The notes: generated by a model from the letters alone, not told the origin. Positions 9,301 to 17,675 are shown, counted from the first letter of the stretch. The stretch is DNA of 64,000 bases from Bacteroidales bacterium (GCA_017452265.1 JAFTMS010000019.1:62001-126000); one strand, 5' to 3'. Made by a program: numbers and translations.

Positions 9301-10404
9301 TCATTTTATATCATATCCTGAATCTCCGCCGTCGAGCGCACAGACATTCATATTATTCACAAACCCTTCTGAATCAAGCACAAGGGCATATATATAGGTG
9401 TTTTCAAGAACCCATTCCTGAGCCACATCCACTGTCCATGTCTTCGAGGCCTCTTCACCGGCGGCTATCCTTCCGTCCGTTGTGAGTTTCTCACCTGTGA
9501 ATGTGTCGGCATATGTGGTCACGACATTGCGTACGACGTGGCGATGGCTGTAGTCGTCTATGCCGTCCGGAGATGTAGTCGTCTTCTGCCAGCCTTTTAT
9601 CTTGTCCTGAACCACAAGAACGACCACTCTATACCCGGATGTCAGTTCCGATGCCACCTTTACCGTCACTTCCGCCGATGTCTTGTCTGCATCAGTGACT
9701 GAAGTCACGGCGACTCCGCAATGCGGAAGATGCTCTGTGAACGCAGCTTCAATGCTTGGGCGGAAATCTGATGCTCCTGCATCGGTAAGGACGCCTGCCA
9801 CACGAAGATCCGTCGCAAAAGCCGGATATGCAAGGCCGGGACAAAGGGAGCTGCATAATCTGAACACATCCTGCGTCACTGCAACCGCAAGATCGTCCCT
9901 GCCCTCAGCATCAGAATGGAAGGCGCAGACATGGATATTGTCCTTGTAGTCCGCGAGCTGCGGATGAGCAAGGATGGCCTTCATATTGTCGTATCCCTCC
10001 GGGCAGTTGCTGCACCAGCCTCCCGTGAACTCGATCACACATACATGACGGTCGTACTTCGACTCCACATCCGCCGGAGTGCTGTCGATGACATTCACCT
10101 GTACGCTGTTCGACTGTGCTCCATCGTATTCAGCCACAAAAGTATGTATTCCCGTCTTGTCGGGCGTAAACACATTGCCCTGAAGCTCCAGAGAGGACGT
10201 CGTGCTGTAGACTGAAGACGCTTCTGTCACATCCCTGCCGTTCAGCGTGACCGTGAAGACGGCCTGTGTCTCGACTGCGAGGTCTATCTCATTGTCATTG
10301 ACCGACAGAACAGGAAGAGCGGCATCGTCCTCCTGTCCACGGCATGAAAGCAGTGCCACGGCCGCAAGGGCCGCAATCATATATCTTGAAAACGTCATCT
10401 TCAT
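9301..10404 (-). CDS. Omp28-like lipoprotein with thioredoxin-type CxxC (third of three)
   Basis: 367 aa. Lipobox ALLSC with lipid Cys21, then RGQEDD, an acidic tag compatible with surface export. Residues about 30-107 form an Ig-like sandwich (VLSVNDNEIDL ... GIHTFVAEYDG). The second half carries VCVIEFTGGWCSNCPEG with CSNC at 131-134, the thioredoxin-fold Omp28 domain, followed by VHVCAFHSDAEGRDDLA. Omp28 was named for an outer membrane protein of Porphyromonas; the family's biochemical role is poorly known. The start ATG overlaps the previous stop as ATGA (10401-10404), indicating translational coupling. The three tandem genes are clear paralogs. A thiol oxidoreductase or disulfide function is inferred from the CxxC, not shown. 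Confidence 0.85.
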   Translation of the reverse strand: MKMTFSRYMIAALAAVALLSCRGQEDDAALPVLSVNDNEIDLAVETQAVFTVTLNGRDVTEASSVYSTTSSLELQGNVFTPDKTGIHTFVAEYDGAQSNSVQVNVIDSTPADVESKYDRHVCVIEFTGGWCSNCPEGYDNMKAILAHPQLADYKDNIHVCAFHSDAEGRDDLAVAVTQDVFRLCSSLCPGLAYPAFATDLRVAGVLTDAGASDFRPSIEAAFTEHLPHCGVAVTSVTDADKTSAEVTVKVASELTSGYRVVVLVVQDKIKGWQKTTTSPDGIDDYSHRHVVRNVVTTYADTFTGEKLTTDGRIAAGEEASKTWTVDVAQEWVLENTYIYALVLDSEGFVNNMNVCALDGGDSGYDIK

Positions 10405-11522
10405 TCTGAATAAATGTATGACACACTGTCACCCGCACGGCATTCGTTCACGTTGTTTACCGTCCAGTTGTAGCCTCCGTCTTCAGACGTAAGGGCTGCT
10501 GCGACCACACGCATGTTCTGAACGTTCCAACCATCGGGAATCGTCACGGTCTCCGATGCCTCCGCTTCAACGCCGACATTAAGCGGCAGGTTGTCGTTTA
10601 TCTTATCTCCGGTCGGCTTTGTCAGAACCGAGCGCACGACGTTGTCATGCACATAATCGGCATCACCGGTCTGATCCGCCACAATTCCGTCCTCCACAAG
10701 GAATACGATATATCTGTACACAGACGGGAGATTTGACGTAATCATCACATTTACATCCAAAGTCCGGCCGGCCTCATCAATTGACGTTTCCACAGCCACT
10801 CCGCAGTTCGGTTCATATGCCGCAAGCTCTTCCTGATAGCTTTCGGTAAACGTCGGACCGATGAGCGTAGTTCCCTTGCGCATGTTCCAGAACAGACGCG
10901 GAAGGCCGTCAAAACCACCGAGGGCGCTGTTGAATAGGGCAGTTTCGGGAATCGTCATCGGATCTGCAATCGAGCCGAGGTCCGAATGGAAAGCCACAAC
11001 GGAAATCTTGCCCGGATCAGCCTCCTGCAGCATCCTTATGCCGTTTGAGGCACTCGGACAGCTTGTACAGCCTGTCGATGTGAAGTACACTCCCAGCACT
11101 CTCTGCTCATAATTCCTTGCTTCGCCGCTGAAATACGGTGCAGCCACGATTTCCACAGAATTGTCGGAATACTTCTTTCCGGCATAATAATATTCTGCCG
11201 TGAAAGTGTACGTACCGGCTGTCGTAGTGGTGAATCCGTTAGCTCCGTATGCCATGTACCTGGAAGAACCGTCGAACTCCCTTTTCAGCTGGAGTGTCTT
11301 CTCTGTACTGACATCCTGACTTCCGTACATGACGGTGAAGGTCACTTTGTCGTTGCCGTCTGCGACGATTTCGGTCTTGTCGGCAAAGATTCTGAGCACT
11401 CCTTCCGGCACATCATTCACACCGTCGCTTCCGGTATCTCCGCCATCCGCCGTACCCTCGCAGGCACAGAGTCCGATAGCGGCCAGAGCAGCAGCGAAAT
11501 ATGTGTATATCCTTTTATTCAT
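10401..11522 (-). CDS. Omp28-like lipoprotein with CxxC (second of three)
   Basis: 373 aa from the ATG at 11522, chosen because it gives a direct signal MNKRIYTYFAAALAAIGLCAC with lipid Cys21; an upstream ATG would add eight non-signal residues. An acidic, Gly-rich spacer is followed by an Ig-like domain (LRIFADKTEIVADGNDKVTF ... GTYTFTAEYYYAG) and then the Omp28 thioredoxin-like domain with YFTSTGCTSCPSAS, CTSC at 152-155, and VVAFHSDLG. Its first 8 bases overlap the end of the gene before it (ATGAATAA), and its stop overlaps the next start. It shares its architecture with its two neighbours, so the trio arose by duplication. Biochemical function is not established. Confidence 0.85.
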   Translation of the reverse strand: MNKRIYTYFAAALAAIGLCACEGTADGGDTGSDGVNDVPEGVLRIFADKTEIVADGNDKVTFTVMYGSQDVSTEKTLQLKREFDGSSRYMAYGANGFTTTTAGTYTFTAEYYYAGKKYSDNSVEIVAAPYFSGEARNYEQRVLGVYFTSTGCTSCPSASNGIRMLQEADPGKISVVAFHSDLGSIADPMTIPETALFNSALGGFDGLPRLFWNMRKGTTLIGPTFTESYQEELAAYEPNCGVAVETSIDEAGRTLDVNVMITSNLPSVYRYIVFLVEDGIVADQTGDADYVHDNVVRSVLTKPTGDKINDNLPLNVGVEAEASETVTIPDGWNVQNMRVVAAALTSEDGGYNWTVNNVNECRAGDSVSYIYSE

Positions 11523-12651
11523 TGTACACGTAATCAACGCTTTCACCGTATGCGCATGTCACTATATTATCCATTACCGAAGAATCCTCAGTCTTGCGGT
11601 GGGCGTATACGGCTACATAATATCCCTTGAGAACGTCTTCCGACGGTACGTTTCCTTCACCGAAATCGAAAGAAAATTCTCTTTCAAATTCTTCGTCAGC
11701 ATTGAGTTCCTTTCCGCTGTCAGCACTGTAACGTATGAAATTAGAAGTTACATTCAATACCACATTGTCGTACACACCGTCATCATTGGCCGAATACACG
11801 CCGTTGGCATTGTAAACAAGTCCGTCACGGAGCACAGCACAAGCCAGATCATAGCTTCCGCCGGTACTTGACTTGACTGCCGCCCTGACTTTCAGAGAAG
11901 AGCCTTCGACTGAAACCGAAGAGACCTTGATTCCACATGTAGACGGCTCGGACACCCTGCGTTTCATTATGTTGTTTTCCAGATCTGATGTGCCTGCAGC
12001 ACCGACTTCTGCCGTTTCAAGGTCATAGATAAGCGTCGGCCATCCGTTTCCGCCGAATGCAGCCATCATGTATGTACCGAGGTCATAATCACCGACATAG
12101 AGTGAGAACGGATCAGTATAGTTGAAATTGCCATGACAGGCGAGTACAACTATGTGATTCTGAGTATTTTCCGCAAGTCCATGAAGCGCCTTATCCAGAC
12201 CCGGACATGCGACGCACCATACGCTGGTGCACTTGAAGAGGCCGATATTCCTATGGAACTTCTCATATTTTCCTCTGTTTACGGCCTTTATCTGAATCGT
12301 GTTTTCAGTTTTCTCGCCCTTGAAAGTCGCAGAGAAATTGTACGTGCCGTTTTCAATGAAGGTCGCAGTCATGGACATACGAGGCACGCGCACACCTTCC
12401 TCCGAGACGATGTTCACACTCTGGAGCGTCTTCTTGTCCGTAAGCATTTCACGGCCGTAGGCATCCTTGAGGGAGAATGTCACGAGGTCTGTGCCGCTGG
12501 CCTCCACTTCTTCCTTGTCGGCTGAAAGGGTGTACGGCGCTGTGAATTCCTCCGGAATATCTTCTCCGGGATTGCCTGCTTCAGGGTCTACTGTGCCGGA
12601 ACAGGCACAGAGGGCGGCGAGGGCGGCGGATATGTATAACGTTCGTTTCAT
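11515..12651 (-). CDS. Omp28-like lipoprotein with CxxC (first of three)
   Basis: 378 aa from the ATG at 12651, which yields MKRTLYISAALAALCACSG, a compact lipoprotein signal (lipid Cys17 most likely). The longer open frame upstream runs antisense-like into the DUF6029 gene and is rejected. Ig-like domain at about 40-125 (YTLSADKEEVEASGTDLVTF ... GTYNFSATFKGEK), then the Omp28 thioredoxin-like half with CTSVWCVACPG, CVAC at 146-149, and VVLACHGNFN. An additional Cys (141) sits five residues before the CxxC. The start overlaps the upstream stop by one base (TAATG). Family assignment comes from the motif and length; the function is unknown. Confidence 0.85.
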   Translation of the reverse strand: MKRTLYISAALAALCACSGTVDPEAGNPGEDIPEEFTAPYTLSADKEEVEASGTDLVTFSLKDAYGREMLTDKKTLQSVNIVSEEGVRVPRMSMTATFIENGTYNFSATFKGEKTENTIQIKAVNRGKYEKFHRNIGLFKCTSVWCVACPGLDKALHGLAENTQNHIVVLACHGNFNYTDPFSLYVGDYDLGTYMMAAFGGNGWPTLIYDLETAEVGAAGTSDLENNIMKRRVSEPSTCGIKVSSVSVEGSSLKVRAAVKSSTGGSYDLACAVLRDGLVYNANGVYSANDDGVYDNVVLNVTSNFIRYSADSGKELNADEEFEREFSFDFGEGNVPSEDVLKGYYVAVYAHRKTEDSSVMDNIVTCAYGESVDYVYNE

Positions 12652-14225
12652 TAGAATGATGTCGTGAGGGTGAAGTTTGCTCCTGTGTACTGCGGAATCT
12701 GACGACATACGCCTCCTGAGCATATGTAACCGTCCTTGTAGCGTCCGTATCCGAGGGCGAGACGTGTGCGGCCCTTGGTGTAGCTTACGCCGGCATTGTA
12801 GTAATGCATCTTTGTGGAGCCGTGGTTGTACATGTCGCTTCCGAAGATGCTCCAGTGCGGAGCGAAGTTCACTTCAAGGAGAGCAGCCATCCAGTCCTTC
12901 TTGTCCTCGTGGGTCGTGAGGTACTGGAGTTCGAGACGTGTCGAGAACTGCGGTGTCCACTTGTAGAGAAGATCCGCTACGACGATGTTTGAAAGCCATG
13001 TCGTCTTGTTCTGGCCGTATCCGGGATTGTATTCCTGAAGAGAGTACATAAGGAGCATCTTGAACTGCTTTGTCCACTGCTTCTCGACATCCACGCTGAA
13101 GTCCCTGAAAAGAAGATTTCCGGCCTGAGCCGTGCCTTCCTGTGCGAGGGTGTAATATGTGGAGAAGTTCGCATGGACTTTCATTCCCCTCTTTCCTCCG
13201 ATGGCAGTTCCGCGGCGGAAGTTGTAGAATGCATCGATCTGTCCCCCGATCTCTCCGCTGTTGAATGTGAATGTGCTTTCATCTCCCACCTGCGGATTAT
13301 ACGGATGCAGGGTAGTAAGCATGTATGTGTACTGGGTACTCATGGCCGGGACATAGGAGATGAGGTTTGCGGACGAGATGGAACTTGAGGTGATGTTCTG
13401 GCCCATCCACTCGAGACGGCGGCCTGTCAGGGTGACACCGAGTCCCCTGCCGTTGTACCCGAACTCCACCAGCTGGGCGTTGCCCCTCTTCGGTGTGAAA
13501 GCGACAAGCTTCTTGCCGAGGTCGACATATTCCCCTTTCACGAAGAAGCCGTTCCAGTCGAAATTGAGCCTTCCGGACCAGCCGTACGTGTTCGGCTTTC
13601 CGCCTGCCTCTTCAGCGTCGATGCTTATCCTTGAATACTTGTTGAGAACCGAGCCTTCAAGCGAAAGAACGATGTCGTCAAGACCGATGATGTCAGCGAG
13701 CGAAATGCTCAGGTCGGCCCCACGCACCTGTGTATCAGAGAAATCCATTCCAAGACGAGGCATTCCCCAAAGGGCCTTGAAAGCAATCTTGTCCTCGAAG
13801 TTGTATGCGAAACGTGCTCCCATTATGGCGTTGTTCAGTCCGAGGACCCTGTCCTCCCAGCTGCGGAAAAGCAGACCGCTTCCGAACTGGTCGTAGAACG
13901 TTCCCGCCGTAACCTGGAAATCCTCATCCTTCCAGTTCACATATATGTTGCTGAGGGCATATTTCGTGAGATCATCAGGATAGCCGATCAGAGCAGGGAC
14001 GTAAGCCTCCATCTGGAGACCGGCGGAGAAGTTTCCGTTGTAGTAGTCCAGCTTGAGATAGTTGTTCGAACCGAACCTGTCGGCATCCGGAGTGAATCTG
14101 TTCACCTCATCGGCCACATAGAAATGGTCATTCGACTCGAAGCTTCCTGTGAGATACCCGTTCTCCTGCGCAAAAAGCGCCACAGAGCACACTACAAGGC
14201 ACAATATGGATATGATTCTTTTCAT
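12651..14225 (-). CDS. DUF6029-like outer membrane beta-barrel protein
   Basis: 524 aa. Start at the ATG at 14225 giving MKRIISILCLVVCSVALFAQ, a type I signal peptide; a TTG two codons upstream is less likely. The mature part alternates polar and aromatic residues as in a porin-like barrel (ENGYLTGSFESNDHFY, YLKLDYYNGNFSAGLQMEAY) and ends in ANFTLTTSF, with a terminal Phe as in outer membrane proteins recognised by BamA. The pattern recalls the Bacteroidales DUF6029 family, which I recall near Omp28 genes; that family name is from memory. It lies between the TlpA-like gene (27-base gap) and the first Omp28 gene (1-base overlap), so it may be the membrane partner of these lipoproteins. Confidence 0.75.
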   Translation of the reverse strand: MKRIISILCLVVCSVALFAQENGYLTGSFESNDHFYVADEVNRFTPDADRFGSNNYLKLDYYNGNFSAGLQMEAYVPALIGYPDDLTKYALSNIYVNWKDEDFQVTAGTFYDQFGSGLLFRSWEDRVLGLNNAIMGARFAYNFEDKIAFKALWGMPRLGMDFSDTQVRGADLSISLADIIGLDDIVLSLEGSVLNKYSRISIDAEEAGGKPNTYGWSGRLNFDWNGFFVKGEYVDLGKKLVAFTPKRGNAQLVEFGYNGRGLGVTLTGRRLEWMGQNITSSSISSANLISYVPAMSTQYTYMLTTLHPYNPQVGDESTFTFNSGEIGGQIDAFYNFRRGTAIGGKRGMKVHANFSTYYTLAQEGTAQAGNLLFRDFSVDVEKQWTKQFKMLLMYSLQEYNPGYGQNKTTWLSNIVVADLLYKWTPQFSTRLELQYLTTHEDKKDWMAALLEVNFAPHWSIFGSDMYNHGSTKMHYYNAGVSYTKGRTRLALGYGRYKDGYICSGGVCRQIPQYTGANFTLTTSF

Positions 14226-14252
14226 CTGCAAGGTCAGTTTAGTCGTCCGGGG

Positions 14253-14738
14253 TTACTTAGAGCATTTCTTCACGGCCTCGAAAAGTTCGAGTTCGTTGCC
14301 CGGCACATACGACGTGTGCGAGTACACGATCTTTCCCTTTCCGTCAATCACGAACACATGCGGCACGACAGATACGTTCATCGCCCTCATGAAATCCTGG
14401 TTCTTGTCGAAGAGAAGGACGAAATCCTCGCCCCAGCCACGGCCCTGAGTGAACGACTTCGCCTTTGCGAGAAGACGGCTGTCGTCGGTAGAAACGGCCA
14501 CGACACGGAAATCCGCCTCTTCAAGCCAGTCCGGAAGAGCTTCGTATACGGCATCGAGCTCACGGATGCAAGGCTTGCATGACGTCGACCAGAACGAAAC
14601 GATCATCGGCGTACCTTCGTCAAGAAGCGTCTTTGTGTTCACAGCCTCTCCTTTGGCATTCTCTACAGTTACTGACGGCACCTGTGCATAGGCAAGAGCC
14701 GACACGAAAAGTGCAAGAGTCAAAAGGAATGTTCTCAT
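14253..14738 (-). CDS. TlpA/ResA-like periplasmic thioredoxin-fold protein
   Basis: 161 aa. Signal peptide MRTFLLTLALFVSALAYAQ, then a single thioredoxin domain: IVSFWSTSCKPCIREL with active-site CKPC at 54-57, VVAVSTDDSR, and the cis-proline loop VSVVPHVFVID. Such proteins reduce or shuffle disulfides in the periplasm. A short signal without a lipobox Cys suggests a soluble periplasmic form. It is the first gene of a seven-gene operon with an outer membrane protein and three CxxC lipoproteins, so those are its likely substrates or partners (inference). A well-formed promoter precedes it. The family call is secure; the partner is not known. Confidence 0.92.
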   Translation of the reverse strand: MRTFLLTLALFVSALAYAQVPSVTVENAKGEAVNTKTLLDEGTPMIVSFWSTSCKPCIRELDAVYEALPDWLEEADFRVVAVSTDDSRLLAKAKSFTQGRGWGEDFVLLFDKNQDFMRAMNVSVVPHVFVIDGKGKIVYSHTSYVPGNELELFEAVKKCSK

Positions 14739-14794
14739 AAATTTCTTCTGTTATTTACATAAATATCCTTACCCGCGAAAGGGTATATAATTTA

Positions 14795-14824
14795 CAAAGG
14801 TACTAATAATATTTTTTACATCAA
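14795..14824 (-). promoter_or_regulatory. promoter of the TlpA-DUF6029-Omp28 operon
   Basis: The minus strand carries TTG (14824-14822), 19 bases, then TACCTTTG (14802-14795). This is a full match to the Bacteroidota housekeeping promoter (TTG, 19-20 bases, TAnnTTTG). The expected transcript starts about 50 bases before the TlpA-like gene. Confidence 0.72.
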
Positions 14825-14868
14825 TGATTTTTTACGAAAATTGCAGTAAGCCAGGCAGAAAGAGCCCT

Positions 14869-15711
14869 CTAAAAGAGCCTTCGGTACAGCTCCACGGTGC
14901 GTGCAGCTTCCGAAATGTCATGTACACGCAGAATGTCCGCACCATTCTGCAGAGCGGCGAGATGGAGCACCTGAGTAGCCGGAAGGGATTCTTCAGGAGT
15001 GATATCGAACAACTTGTAAATCATGCTTTTGCGCGAGACGCCTATTAGAATTTTCCGAGGGTTTCCGGATGCATCCCGCAGCTTGCGGAATTCGGACAGT
15101 CCGCGAAGAAGCTGATAATTCTGGCCGATTGTCTTTGCGAATCCGAAACCTGGATCCAAAATCCAATCCGAAATGCCGTAAAATGACGCTTTTTGGGCAA
15201 ATTCTGTAAAGAATTCATACACTTCTGCGGTCACTTGGTTATAATCTGTAAGCGACTGCATGTTCTTCGGAGTTCCGCGCATGTGCATGGCGACGTACGG
15301 GAGGCCGAGACGGCCGACGGTCGGGAGCATCTGCGTGTCGGCAGCGCCTGCCGAGATGTCGTTCACGATGAAGCTGCCGATGAGGTCGAAAGCCTGCCGC
15401 ACGACGGAAGCCCAGTATGTGTCTATGGAAATCCGGGTCTGAGGAAGCTCCCTGCGGATCAGGCTGAGTGCCGGCTGCAGACGTTTCCATTCCTCCGCTT
15501 CTCCGACCGGTTCAGAGCCGGGACGTGTGGAGCATGCTCCTATGTCAATGATGTCTGCGCCTTCGGAAACAAGGGTACGGGCCCGCTCCAGAGCATTCCG
15601 CGCAGCTTGATCGCAGTCGGACGCCGAGGGGAGGCAGCGGCTCTGCGCGAAATAGGAATCGTCGGTGAGGTTGACGATGCCCATTATGTCTATGTGTCTT
15701 TTGCTGTTCAT
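14869..15711 (-). CDS. folP: dihydropteroate synthase
   Basis: 280 aa. It condenses 6-hydroxymethyl-dihydropterin pyrophosphate with p-aminobenzoate in cytoplasmic folate synthesis and is the target of sulfonamides. It shows the signature MGIVNLTDDSYF near the start, EGADIIDIGACSTRPGSEPV, RISIDTY, VNDISAG, HMRGTPKNMQ, DPGFGFAKT, GVSRKSM and a closing ILRVHD, all in family order. Length is normal. I chose the ATG at 15711; the open frame extends to 16041, but that would overlap tmk and lacks family residues. A -7 element TATCTTTG (15727-15720) lies only 9 bases before the start, suggesting a very short or absent leader. It is divergent from tmk. Confidence 0.96.
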   Translation of the reverse strand: MNSKRHIDIMGIVNLTDDSYFAQSRCLPSASDCDQAARNALERARTLVSEGADIIDIGACSTRPGSEPVGEAEEWKRLQPALSLIRRELPQTRISIDTYWASVVRQAFDLIGSFIVNDISAGAADTQMLPTVGRLGLPYVAMHMRGTPKNMQSLTDYNQVTAEVYEFFTEFAQKASFYGISDWILDPGFGFAKTIGQNYQLLRGLSEFRKLRDASGNPRKILIGVSRKSMIYKLFDITPEESLPATQVLHLAALQNGADILRVHDISEAARTVELYRRLF

Positions 15712-15719
15712 TCCGGGGG

Positions 15720-15727
15720 CAAAGATA
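15720..15727 (-). promoter_or_regulatory. possible -7 element for folP
   Basis: TATCTTTG on the minus strand, 8 bases from the folP start codon. No TTG at the -33 distance was found. If used, the mRNA would be almost leaderless. Confidence 0.35.
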
Positions 15728-15740
15728 GGAAAAGATTTAT

Positions 15741-15748
15741 TATATTTG
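15741..15748 (+). promoter_or_regulatory. possible -7 element for tmk
   Basis: TATATTTG matches TAnnTTTG, 20 bases before the tmk ATG and back to back with the folP element. No clear -33 TTG. Confidence 0.35.
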
Positions 15749-15768
15749 TCGGCTAAAACCACGACAAT

Positions 15769-16458
15769 ATGCTTATAGTCCTTGAAGGCCTTGACGGAGC
15801 AGGAAAATCCACACAGGTCCGCAAACTCAGAACATATCTTGAAGAAAGGCTCGGATGCCTTGAATACATCCATTTCCCGCGTTACGATGCGCCGGTGTAC
15901 GGAGACCTGATCAGCCGTTTCCTTCGTGGAGACTTCGGCTCGAACGAGGCTGTGCATCCGCAGCTTGTGGCCCTGCTCTTTGCCGAGGACAGGCACGGAG
16001 CGGCACCGGAAATGAAGAAGGTGCTGAAGGAAGGGGGACATATCCTGCTGGACAGATACGTATATTCAAACATCGCCTATCAGTGCGCCAAGCTTTCGGA
16101 CGAGACGGAGGAGAAGGCTCTGAGGGAATGGATTTTCAATACGGAATATGGCCCGTTCGGTCTGCCTAAGCCGGATCTGAACATATTTCTGGACGTGCCG
16201 ATCGCATTTGTGGAGTCGAAGCTGAAGGAAAGCAGAGGCGGAGCAGACAGGGAGTATCTCGACGGAGCACAGGACATCCACGAGGCCGACATCGAGTTTC
16301 AGAAGCGCGTGAGGGCCATTTACAGGGAGCAGTGCGAAGCAGATTCCAAGTTCATAAGGATCGACTGCTCGGACGAATACGGAGAAATGCTGCCTCCGGG
16401 AGCGATATTTGCCAAGGTAAAGGAGGTCACGGACAAAGCAATCGAAAAGGCATTATGA
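15769..16458 (+). CDS. tmk: thymidylate kinase
   Basis: 229 aa. It phosphorylates dTMP to dTDP for DNA synthesis. P-loop GLDGAGKST at residues 7-15; the DRY-type motif occurs as ILLDRYVYSNIAYQ; LNIFLDVP precedes the lid region (SKLKESRGGADREYLDGAQD). Length matches eukaryote-like and Bacteroidota thymidylate kinases (about 200-230 aa). The stop overlaps the start of the following membrane-protein gene as ATGA at 16455-16458, so the two are translationally coupled. Assignment is firm. Confidence 0.95.
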   Translation: MLIVLEGLDGAGKSTQVRKLRTYLEERLGCLEYIHFPRYDAPVYGDLISRFLRGDFGSNEAVHPQLVALLFAEDRHGAAPEMKKVLKEGGHILLDRYVYSNIAYQCAKLSDETEEKALREWIFNTEYGPFGLPKPDLNIFLDVPIAFVESKLKESRGGADREYLDGAQDIHEADIEFQKRVRAIYREQCEADSKFIRIDCSDEYGEMLPPGAIFAKVKEVTDKAIEKAL

Positions 16459-17675
16459 CATTCAAATACATACTTCTGCGCCTGAAGCGCTTCTGCGGAT
16501 TCATCACGGGATTCGTATTCTTCCTTTCAGGCATATTCAAGTTGCTGGATCCTGTCGGAGCAGGACTTGTGATGAAAGAGTATTTCGCGTTCCTGCACAT
16601 ATCGTTTCTGGACTTCGCGGCCAAGCCTCTCGCCGGAGGGACCGCCTTTCTTGAGACCGTCATCGGAACAGCGCTCATCACCGGAATATGGCGCAGGATG
16701 ACCGCTTTCGCAGGACTCGCCATGCAGGGCTTCTTCACCTTCCTGAGCATCCTGCTGGTCATCTTCAACCCAAGCATGGACTGCGGCTGCTTCGGCGAAG
16801 TGATACATCTGACGCACATGCAGACCTTCCTCAAGAACATCGTCCTCTGCCTGCTGCTCATATGCTATACCTTCCCTGTGAAAGCTCTGGGAGGCCCTAA
16901 GCGCAAGAAGTTCGTATCGTTCGGAATCGTGACGATATCCGTCATGGTGTTCACCGCATATTCATGGATGTTCATCCCGATGGTGGATTTCACAGGCTAC
17001 AAGCCTGCCACAGCACTTCAGGCCAGCGACATATTTCCGACCTCGGAGGAAGACCTCTACGAAGCTGTGTTCACATATGAAAAGGACGGCAGGAAGGAGC
17101 AGTTCACGCTCGACTGTCTTCCTGATTCCACATGGACATACCTGAGCACCGAGACCAGATTACGCAAGGAATACAGCGGTTCGATCATCGGCCTGTCCTT
17201 CTACGACAGCAACGGAGACTATTACGACAGGCTTGCCGCCGACGGAAAAGTGATGGTCATATCTGTATTTGATCCCGATATTAGGAACCAGAGATGGGTG
17301 GGCATATCGGCATTCATCACAAGAGCCAGCAAGGCCGGCTTCAGGCCTCTTGTGCTCGTGGCCGGCTCGGAAAATGAGCTGCAGGCACGTCTGGACAGGC
17401 TCGACGAGCCAATCAGAAAGCAGTTGGAGCGCCATATATATTTCGCTGACTACAAGACACTCATCACGATGAACCGTTCGAACGGCGGCGTCACCTATTT
17501 CAGCGACGGCTATCTCATCCGCAAATGGTCTTCAAAGACGAGGCCGAACGTGCGTGAGCTGGCGGAGCTGTACAACGGGGACGATACGGAGAGCATGATA
17601 GAAAACAGCACAGAAGGAAGCCTTGGCTTCCAAGGCTTCCTTCTGTACGTATTCGCTGTCATGCTTTTGCTTTGA
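16455..17675 (+). CDS. MauE/DoxX-like membrane protein (BT_3928-type)
   Basis: 406 aa from the ATG overlapping the tmk stop; a longer frame from 16332 runs inside tmk and is rejected. Residues 1-180 hold four or five membrane helices (FCGFITGFVFFLSGIFKLLD; LETVIGTALITGIW; FFTFLSILLVIF; FVSFGIVTISVMVFTAY) with NPSMDCGCFGE at about 106-114, the Cys pair seen in MauE/DoxX-type proteins that pass electrons to periplasmic thiols. The C-terminal 200 residues look like a thioredoxin-type fold without CxxC (VMVISVFDPDI ... GFRPLVLVAGS). Similar Bacteroidota proteins are called BT_3928 family. The last about 22 residues are encoded by and beyond a perfect hairpin (17611-17645), so the natural C-terminus may have been replaced. 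Electron transfer is inferred. Confidence 0.8.
   Translation: MTFKYILLRLKRFCGFITGFVFFLSGIFKLLDPVGAGLVMKEYFAFLHISFLDFAAKPLAGGTAFLETVIGTALITGIWRRMTAFAGLAMQGFFTFLSILLVIFNPSMDCGCFGEVIHLTHMQTFLKNIVLCLLLICYTFPVKALGGPKRKKFVSFGIVTISVMVFTAYSWMFIPMVDFTGYKPATALQASDIFPTSEEDLYEAVFTYEKDGRKEQFTLDCLPDSTWTYLSTETRLRKEYSGSIIGLSFYDSNGDYYDRLAADGKVMVISVFDPDIRNQRWVGISAFITRASKAGFRPLVLVAGSENELQARLDRLDEPIRKQLERHIYFADYKTLITMNRSNGGVTYFSDGYLIRKWSSKTRPNVRELAELYNGDDTESMIENSTEGSLGFQGFLLYVFAVMLLL
17611..17645 (+). terminator. perfect 16-bp hairpin inside the end of the BT_3928-type gene
   Basis: CAGAAGGAAGCCTTGG (17611-17626) pairs perfectly with CCAAGGCTTCCTTCTG (17630-17645) around a 3-base loop. It lies 30 bases before the stop codon and is the last strong structure before the convergent Omp28 gene. 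No T run follows directly, so it may be a bidirectional terminator, or a repeat captured by the reading frame. Confidence 0.55.

Noticed and set aside
15712-16041. N-terminal extension of folP
   Set aside because: It overlaps tmk on the other strand and adds residues outside the family; the true start precedes MGIVNLTDDSY.
16332-16454. Upstream start for the MauE-like gene
   Set aside because: It would lie inside tmk in another frame; the ATG overlapping the tmk stop fits the coupling pattern seen across the window.
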